Shown here: positions 5,913-9,834 of the stretch, in pieces | Numbering within the stretch: position 1 is the first letter of the stretch | Layout of the letters: each line of letters starts with the position of its first letter | Source: Candidatus Methanophagales archaeon ANME-1-THS | GTDB lineage: Archaea > Halobacteriota > Syntropharchaeia > Alkanophagales > Methanospirareceae | Direction of reading: 5' to 3' | DNA: 9,834 bases | NCBI GenBank assembly: GCA_004212135.1 | Contig: RXIE01000149.1 | Coordinates: forward strand, 1 to 9,834 | Position numbers and translations under genes: made by a program | Notes under the pieces: generated by a model | Told to the model about the DNA's origin: nothing | Database searches by the model: none | What the model saw: the letters and a program-made list of their open reading frames with translations, nothing else

Positions 5913-5997
5913 TTCAGCATTCTCCTTCGCAAATAAGAACTTTTCGTTTTTAGAGCGAACCTAAACCTCTTAAGGAACGGGCACCAATGACATCATA
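5913..5997. promoter_or_regulatory. Divergent promoter region between rpiA and rfcL
   Basis: This 85-base region must hold promoters for both neighbours. TAAGAACTTTT (5934-5944) repeats the TAAGAAC element found upstream of the wtpA and wtpB TATA boxes. An A/T-rich CTCTTAAGG (5967-5975) lies about 26 bases before the rfcL ATG, which would fit a leaderless rfcL transcript. Neither box is a strong TATA consensus. The rpiA ribosome-binding site GAAGGAG lies at its left edge on the minus strand. Confidence 0.35.
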
Positions 5998-7485
5998 ATG
6001 CAGGGAAGTAGCGTGGAGTGGACCGAAAAATATCGCCCAAAGACCTTGCATGCTATTGTGGGCAACGAGGAGGCGATAGAAAAGTTAGCCGAATGGGGCG
6101 AGGAACTTTTTAAAGCTAAGGCAAAGAAAGCCGCGCTCCTCATCGGGCCCGCAGGCTGCGGCAAGACCTCAGCCGCGTACGCACTTGCGTCCGAGAAAGG
6201 CTGGGAGGTCATCGAGCTCAACGCATCAGACCAGCGAAGTGAAGGGGTCATAAAAAAGATCGTCGGACCCGCTTCGACAAGCACGACGTTCAGTCAAATG
6301 ACGCGATTGATCATTCTGGACGAGGCTGACAACCTCCATGGCACCGAAGACCGAGGAGGAACGAAGGCGATCAGTGAGATCGTGAAGAAAAGCACACAGC
6401 CCATCATCCTCACGGCCAATGATAAATACAAGATCGGACGGACATTGCTGCACCATTGCAAGCTCATTCCGTTCCAGAGGATAAAACCGGGAACGATTTT
6501 TCGTGTCCTGAAGCGGCTCAGCGACGAGGAAGGGTTACAAATCGCTGACGAGGTACTGCTTACCCTCGCTAAAAAAGCGCATGGTGATTTGCGGTCCGCA
6601 ATAAACGATCTGCAGGCGCTTGCAATCTCTGAAACGAGATTAGAGGAAGCAAATGGGCGGGATATGGTGCTTGGGGAACGGGATATTGAGGAGGATATCT
6701 TTGCAGTATTGAAAAAGATCTTTGGTGTGGAGGCGCGCGATTTGCAAGAAACGCTTTCTTCTCTTTATACGCTCGACAAGACACCAGAGGAGAGCATACA
6801 GTGGATTTATAAGAATTTTTCGTATGAGTATGATCCCGCAAGCTTCTTGCACGGATTACAGTACCTGAGCAGGGCGGATATGTTCTTAGGACGAGCACGA
6901 CAGCGTGAGAATTTCAAGTTCTGGCGGTACGCGTCCAGTTTGATGGCGGGTGGCATGCGTTCGGCACAGGAGAAGCAGGGCGCGAGAGGGAAGAGCCGGG
7001 AAGAGCGAAGACCTCAATATTTCCGCCCGCCATGGCTGCGACAACCGCGAAGCAGTGAAGAGCGGAGATCCGCACCGATACAAGAGGAGATCGCGAAACG
7101 GGTGGCTACCTATTCCAAAGTACCCGTGAGCTATGCGCGATATGGTATTGTTCCTTTATTGCCGATCCTTTTTCAAGACGAGCGGAAGGCGGTGGATATT
7201 ACCGCATCACTGGGGCTCGATATGCCCCAGATCGCCTTTTTACTGGAAGAGACCGAGACTGAGGCTCGAACGAGGGAAGAAAAAGTGGAACGGATCTATC
7301 ATGATGCGCGTACAGTAGCAACGAGCAGAGGTAAGGACGAAGAACCAGAAGCCAGTGTGGTTATACGCAGTATAAAAAAGGAAGAAGCAGGTAAGTACAG
7401 GGAACCAGTGAGTGCCGAGGAGGGAGGCGAGGAAGAGGAGGGAGAAACAGCGCGAAACCAAAAGACCCTGGCTGATTTCTTTTAA
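5998..7485 (+). CDS. rfcL: Replication factor C large subunit (clamp loader)
   Basis: The product is a 495-residue AAA+ ATPase that, with RFC small subunits, opens and loads the PCNA sliding clamp on DNA. Visible motifs are WTEKYRPKTL (8-17), Walker A GPAGCGKT (50-57), ELNASDQRS (73-81), Walker B LIILDEADN (104-112), sensor 1 ILTANDKYK (137-145) and sensor 2 HGDLRSAINDLQ (195-206). A basic, proline-containing linker (about 325-360) and an acidic stretch (473-483) precede the C-terminal PCNA-interacting box QKTLADFF (488-495), ending at the stop as in other archaeal large subunits. The ATG at 5998 has no Shine-Dalgarno sequence and may be leaderless. The gene is complete with no frameshift; length is normal. 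Confidence 0.96.
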   Translation: MQGSSVEWTEKYRPKTLHAIVGNEEAIEKLAEWGEELFKAKAKKAALLIGPAGCGKTSAAYALASEKGWEVIELNASDQRSEGVIKKIVGPASTSTTFSQMTRLIILDEADNLHGTEDRGGTKAISEIVKKSTQPIILTANDKYKIGRTLLHHCKLIPFQRIKPGTIFRVLKRLSDEEGLQIADEVLLTLAKKAHGDLRSAINDLQALAISETRLEEANGRDMVLGERDIEEDIFAVLKKIFGVEARDLQETLSSLYTLDKTPEESIQWIYKNFSYEYDPASFLHGLQYLSRADMFLGRARQRENFKFWRYASSLMAGGMRSAQEKQGARGKSREERRPQYFRPPWLRQPRSSEERRSAPIQEEIAKRVATYSKVPVSYARYGIVPLLPILFQDERKAVDITASLGLDMPQIAFLLEETETEARTREEKVERIYHDARTVATSRGKDEEPEASVVIRSIKKEEAGKYREPVSAEEGGEEEEGETARNQKTLADFF

Positions 7486-7491
7486 AATAGG
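7479..7491 (+). promoter_or_regulatory. TATA-like box upstream of the small ORF
   Basis: CTTTTAAAATAGG overlaps the rfcL stop codon. Its centre is about 26 bases before the ATG at 7512, the spacing expected for a leaderless archaeal transcript. It is the only support for expression of that ORF. Confidence 0.35.
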
Positions 7492-7511
7492 ATTTAATTT
7501 TCGTCTCGGGT

Positions 7512-7679
7512 ATGAAAACTGGGGATTATACGTACGTAAGGACCTCAAAAGGGCTGCATACAGTCGTAAAGAGAGCGCGAGGCGGAATAAAGAAAGTGGA
7601 GTATCGCAGAGGCCATCGAGAATATTCAAGCACGTATTCAGGTAATCGAAGCTCTGATAGCGGGCTAATCCGCTGTTAA
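7512..7679 (+). CDS. Possible small protein of unknown function, 55 residues
   Basis: The product is not recognised. The frame begins MKTGDYTYVRTSKG, continues LHTVVKRARGGIKKVEYRRG, and ends SGLIRC with TAA. The first two thirds are basic and protein-like (mixed aliphatic, aromatic and Lys/Arg residues); the last dozen residues are Ser/Gly-rich and less convincing. There is no Shine-Dalgarno sequence, but a TATA-like box sits at leaderless spacing. It lies in the only gap of this size on the right side of the window, between rfcL and the tRNA, in the same direction as rfcL. It could be a real small nucleic-acid-binding protein or chance. Another frame across this region (7412-7645) overlaps rfcL and is less likely. 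Confidence 0.35.
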   Translation: MKTGDYTYVRTSKGLHTVVKRARGGIKKVEYRRGHREYSSTYSGNRSSDSGLIRC

Positions 7680-7706
7680 AATATCAAAAATCGCTCACAC
7701 GTGCTC

Positions 7707-7717
7707 AAAACCCAAAA
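7707..7717 (-). terminator. Oligo-T terminator after tRNA-Val
   Basis: On the minus strand TTTTGGGTTTT begins four bases past the tRNA 3' end. Short T tracts are usual archaeal terminators; no hairpin is evident. Confidence 0.4.
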
Positions 7718-7721
7718 CCAA

Positions 7722-7794
7722 TGGGCCCGATGCGATTCGAACGCATGACCTCCGCCTCGTCAAGGCGACGTCATTCCAACTAGACCACGGGCCC
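7722..7794 (-). tRNA. tRNA-Val (anticodon GAC)
   Basis: The minus strand folds as a complete 73-base cloverleaf. Acceptor GGGCCCG pairs with CGGGCCC, followed by discriminator A. The anticodon stem TCGCC/GGCGG encloses the loop TTGACGA with anticodon GAC (valine). The T-arm is ATGCG-TTCGAAT-CGCAT. The D-arm region GTCTAGTTGGAATGAC is normal. CCA is not encoded, and there is no intron. It is divergent from trxB. Confidence 0.95.
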
Positions 7795-7807
7795 GTGGGC
7801 ACGGCAG

Positions 7808-7841
7808 TTTTTATATCTCATACACGTGCTTATAAATTAAG
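7808..7841. promoter_or_regulatory. TATA boxes between tRNA-Val and trxB
   Basis: Two AT-rich boxes occur: TTTTTATAT (7808-7816) and CTTATAAATTAAG (7829-7841). The second contains the symmetric TTATAA. Read rightward it would start a trxB transcript near 7861, ten bases before the ATG. Read leftward it would start near 7808, giving a 14-base tRNA leader. The first box is too close to the tRNA for leftward use and would suit trxB only. Confidence 0.45.
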
Positions 7842-7871
7842 TAGATCGATGGTTTCACGGCATTCGCGCGT

Positions 7872-8795
7872 ATGAAAGAAGAGAACGCTTACGATGTAAT
7901 TGTGGTCGGCGCAGGTCCGGCGGGGATGACCGCGGGGATATTCGGTGCGAGAAGCGGCTTAGAAACATTAGTCATTGAGAAAGGGATATGTGGCGGGCTG
8001 TCAAACGAGGCAACGGTGGTCGATAACTTTCCGGGATTCAATCGTATCGGTGGCATGGAACTGGTCGAGAAGATGAAGGAGCAAACAGCTCAATATGCAG
8101 AGATTAAAGAGCTGGAAGAGGTCAAAACAATAGAATCACGGGGAAACGAGGAGAAGCTGCTGCTCGCCACCGACAAGGCTTCTTATCGCACCAATGCCGT
8201 GATACTCTGCACGGGCACTGAGAAACGCAAATTGGGCGTTAAAGGCGAATCGGAATTTCTCGGACGAGGCGTTTCTTATTGCGTCACCTGCGATGGCTTC
8301 TTCTTCAAAAATAAATCGGTATTAGTGGTCGGTGGAGGGGACTCCGCAGTGCGAGGAGCGCTGTACCTGAAGAACCTCGGTTGTGAGGTGACGTTGATCC
8401 ATAGACGAGACAAGCTGAGGGCCGAGCGGTATTTACAGAAGAGCCTGGAGAAATCAGGTGTACCTGTTTTATGGAATTCAGTCGTGCGTGAGATCAAGGG
8501 GGATGACGTGGTGAGACGTGTGGTTCGGTATGATACTGTGCGGGATACTGAGGATGAGCTCGCGGTCGATGGTGTATTCATTTATATCGGCGAGGAGCCC
8601 GCCACTGCATTGGCAACGCCTCTGGGGGTTAAGCTTGATAAGAACGGGTATATCATCACGGATAAAAGCCAGCGGACGAACATTGCACGGGTCTATGCCG
8701 CAGGCGATATAACCGGTGGGGTGAAACAAATCGTGGTGGCCTGTGCAGAAGGCGCTATAGCCGCTACTTCCGCGTACGAGGATGTAACACGTTGA
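7872..8795 (+). CDS. trxB: Thioredoxin-disulfide reductase (FAD-dependent)
   Basis: The product is a 307-residue cytosolic flavoenzyme passing electrons to thioredoxin. Motifs are FAD-binding VVGAGPAGMTAG (11-22), redox-active CVTC followed by DG (137-142), nucleotide-binding VVGGGDSA (152-159), HRRDKLRAER (177-186) and the C-terminal FAD motif VYAAGDITGGVKQ. The HRR...R pattern is the one linked with NADPH use in low-molecular-weight thioredoxin reductases. Some methanogen homologues instead use F420H2, so the donor is not settled by sequence alone. Arg161 replaces the acidic residue usual in the helix after GGGDSA (normally AVEEA). The ATG has no clear Shine-Dalgarno sequence and a short predicted leader. 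Its TGA overlaps the rnhB start by one base. Confidence 0.93.
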   Translation: MKEENAYDVIVVGAGPAGMTAGIFGARSGLETLVIEKGICGGLSNEATVVDNFPGFNRIGGMELVEKMKEQTAQYAEIKELEEVKTIESRGNEEKLLLATDKASYRTNAVILCTGTEKRKLGVKGESEFLGRGVSYCVTCDGFFFKNKSVLVVGGGDSAVRGALYLKNLGCEVTLIHRRDKLRAERYLQKSLEKSGVPVLWNSVVREIKGDDVVRRVVRYDTVRDTEDELAVDGVFIYIGEEPATALATPLGVKLDKNGYIITDKSQRTNIARVYAAGDITGGVKQIVVACAEGAIAATSAYEDVTR

Positions 8796-9481
8796 TGGGA
8801 AGAGCGGGAAAGCGGGAAGGGATGGGGAACGCTCAAAGTAAGTTGAGGGAGATCGGAATTGACGAAGCGGGTCGAGGTCCGGTAATAGGCTCGGTATTCG
8901 TCGCGGGGGTCGCGAATTTCGAGGGACTGAACGAGCTCGGGGTGAAGGATTCCAAACAGTTGAGCCCCGCGAAACGCGAATATCTAGCGAACTGTATCGA
9001 AGAAGCGACTGACATTTATCTCGTCGAGATGACCGCACGCGAGATCGACGAACGGCGAAAAGAGCAGACCTTAAATGAGCTCACGGTCGAACTATTTTCA
9101 CAAGTGCTCACTCATTTTCGGCCCGATAGGGCGTTTGTCGATGCGGCAGATGTAAAGCCCGAGCGATTCGCCGCACATCTGCGATCAAAGTGCCGGGCAG
9201 AAGGAGCTGAGCAGATCGAGATTATTGCTGAATGGAAAGCAGATGTTCGGTATCCTCTGGTCAGCGCAGCATCGATCGATACAGTTCGCTAGCGGGATCG
9301 ATCAATCAGGGAGCTCGAGGCGGAACTCGGAACAGAAATTGGAAGTGGCTATCCCGCGGATCCACGAACCATTCGATTCCTGCAAGAGCTTTTAAAAGAA
9401 GGTGAGATGGAAGATCTTCCTCGCTATGTGCGGCAGTCCTGGCGGACAATTGATTTATATATATCAAAAGGTTACAAATAA
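8795..9481 (+). CDS. rnhB: Ribonuclease HII interrupted by an in-frame TAG (recoded or nonsense-mutated)
   Basis: RNase HII cuts RNA embedded in DNA, including single ribonucleotides. From the ATG at 8795 (overlapping the trxB stop as TGATG) the frame encodes IGIDEAGRGPVIG (Asp23, Glu24), KDSKQLSP, FVDAADV (Asp116) and AEWKADVRYPLVSAASI (Asp150), so all four catalytic acidic residues are present. After IDTVR comes TAG (codon 166, 9290-9292). The same frame then gives RDRSIREL, GSGYPADPRTIRFL and VRQSWRT, the family's C-terminal region, to TAA at 9479-9481. The full length of about 228 residues is normal. The segment before the TAG (DTVR) departs from the family pattern SAASIxAKVxRD, losing the Lys. 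The gene may be read through, for instance as pyrrolysine, or be freshly broken. The ATG at 8822 is an alternative start nearer the usual N-terminus. Confidence 0.85.
9452..9464 (+). promoter_or_regulatory. Strong TATA box for the tfb gene inside the rnhB 3' end
   Basis: GATTTATATATAT is the best TATA match in the right part of the window. Its centre (about 9458) predicts transcription starting near 9485, three bases before the tfb ATG, giving an essentially leaderless message. No good Shine-Dalgarno sequence precedes that ATG, which agrees. Confidence 0.6.
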
Positions 9482-9487
9482 AGAGAA

Positions 9488-9834
9488 ATGGAAACCCCTG
9501 AGGGTGATAAGGAGAAGGGGAAGCACAAAGGGGGAGAAGAGGCGATACCTTCAAAAACAGCGTATGGTGAGGAGATCAAGGAATGCCCTGAGTGCGGCTC
9601 TAAGAACCTCATCAGAGATTATGGGCGTGCGGAGCTTTTTTGCGCTCATTGTGGCCTGGTAGTTGCTGAGAACATCGTGGATCTCGGACCTGAGTGGCGT
9701 GCCTTCGACTTCGAACAGGTCTCACGGAGGGCGAGGGTTGGCGCACCGATGACGTACCGAATACACGATAAAGGCCTGAGCACCCTGGTCACGTGGTCAC
9801 CGACCGGTCAAGGACAGTATAAATTAAAGAAATG
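9488..9834 (+). CDS. tfb: Transcription initiation factor B (TFIIB homologue), N-terminal part
   Basis: The first 115 codons are present and the gene is cut by the window edge (the full protein is normally about 300 residues or more). TFB bridges TATA-bound TBP and RNA polymerase at archaeal promoters. After a hydrophilic N-terminal stretch of about 30 residues comes the zinc ribbon: CPEC (Cys33, Cys36), then CAHC (Cys52, Cys55) with GLVVAENIVDLGPEW. The B-reader/linker follows: RARVGAPMTYRIHDKGLSTL. The cyclin-like repeats lie beyond the window. The ATG at 9488 is six bases after the rnhB TAA and about 30 bases after a strong TATA box. No sign of an intein or frameshift in the visible part. 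Confidence 0.94.
   Translation, partial: METPEGDKEKGKHKGGEEAIPSKTAYGEEIKECPECGSKNLIRDYGRAELFCAHCGLVVAENIVDLGPEWRAFDFEQVSRRARVGAPMTYRIHDKGLSTLVTWSPTGQGQYKLKK

Noticed and set aside
7412..7645. 77-codon plus frame overlapping the rfcL end
   Set aside because: It starts inside rfcL in another frame, is extremely Arg/Lys-rich from reading acidic codons out of frame, and lacks a promoter at suitable distance.
8792..8794. TTG start for rnhB
   Set aside because: The adjacent ATG at 8795, or the ATG at 8822, fits better; the TTG adds a single residue only.
1..9834. CRISPR array, prophage or defence system
   Set aside because: No regularly spaced repeats, integrase, toxin-antitoxin pair or defence-family motif is visible; apart from the transposase fragment the genes are core archaeal functions.

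Overview
The window is from a euryarchaeon, most likely a methanogen or a methane/alkane oxidiser of the Methanomicrobia/Methanophagales kind; the lineage is an inference. The archaeal evidence is direct: a clamp-loader large subunit ending in a PCNA-binding box, transcription factor B, a tungstate WtpABC transporter, the methanofuran enzyme MfnB, an archaeal-type 5S rRNA, and TATA-type promoters with several leaderless or near-leaderless starts. Base composition is moderate and genes are tightly packed after about position 900.

Layout. 1-187 is the 3' end of a DDE transposase gene, followed by non-coding sequence. A solitary 5S rRNA gene lies on the minus strand at 491-617 with its own TATA box and a downstream hairpin. 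An unassigned stretch follows (618-904) with two strong hairpins ahead of a T-run on the plus strand. 905-4438 is a tungstate/molybdate module: a small TOBE-domain oxyanion-binding protein (minus) diverges from wtpA, and wtpB-wtpC overlap by four bases behind a second promoter that resembles the wtpA promoter. Convergent to it is the minus-strand operon rpiA-mfnB (5912-4473). Divergent from rpiA is rfcL (5998-7485). Then come a possible 55-codon leaderless gene, a tRNA-Val(GAC) on the minus strand, and a plus-strand group trxB - rnhB - tfb, the last cut off by the window end.

How the genes fit together. Tungstate taken up by WtpABC and perhaps buffered by the TOBE protein would feed tungsten enzymes, such as formylmethanofuran dehydrogenase. 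MfnB makes the furan precursor of methanofuran, the carrier used by that same enzyme. The rest is information processing (RFC, RNase HII, TFB, 5S, tRNA) and redox housekeeping (thioredoxin reductase).

The most notable observation is that the ribonuclease HII gene has an in-frame TAG at 9290-9292. The correct family C-terminus continues for 62 codons in the same frame, ending in TAA. This is either translational recoding (pyrrolysine is the known archaeal use of TAG) or a very recent nonsense/micro-rearrangement event. The second is a repeated promoter architecture upstream of wtpA and wtpB, probably the binding site of a tungstate/molybdate-responsive regulator.
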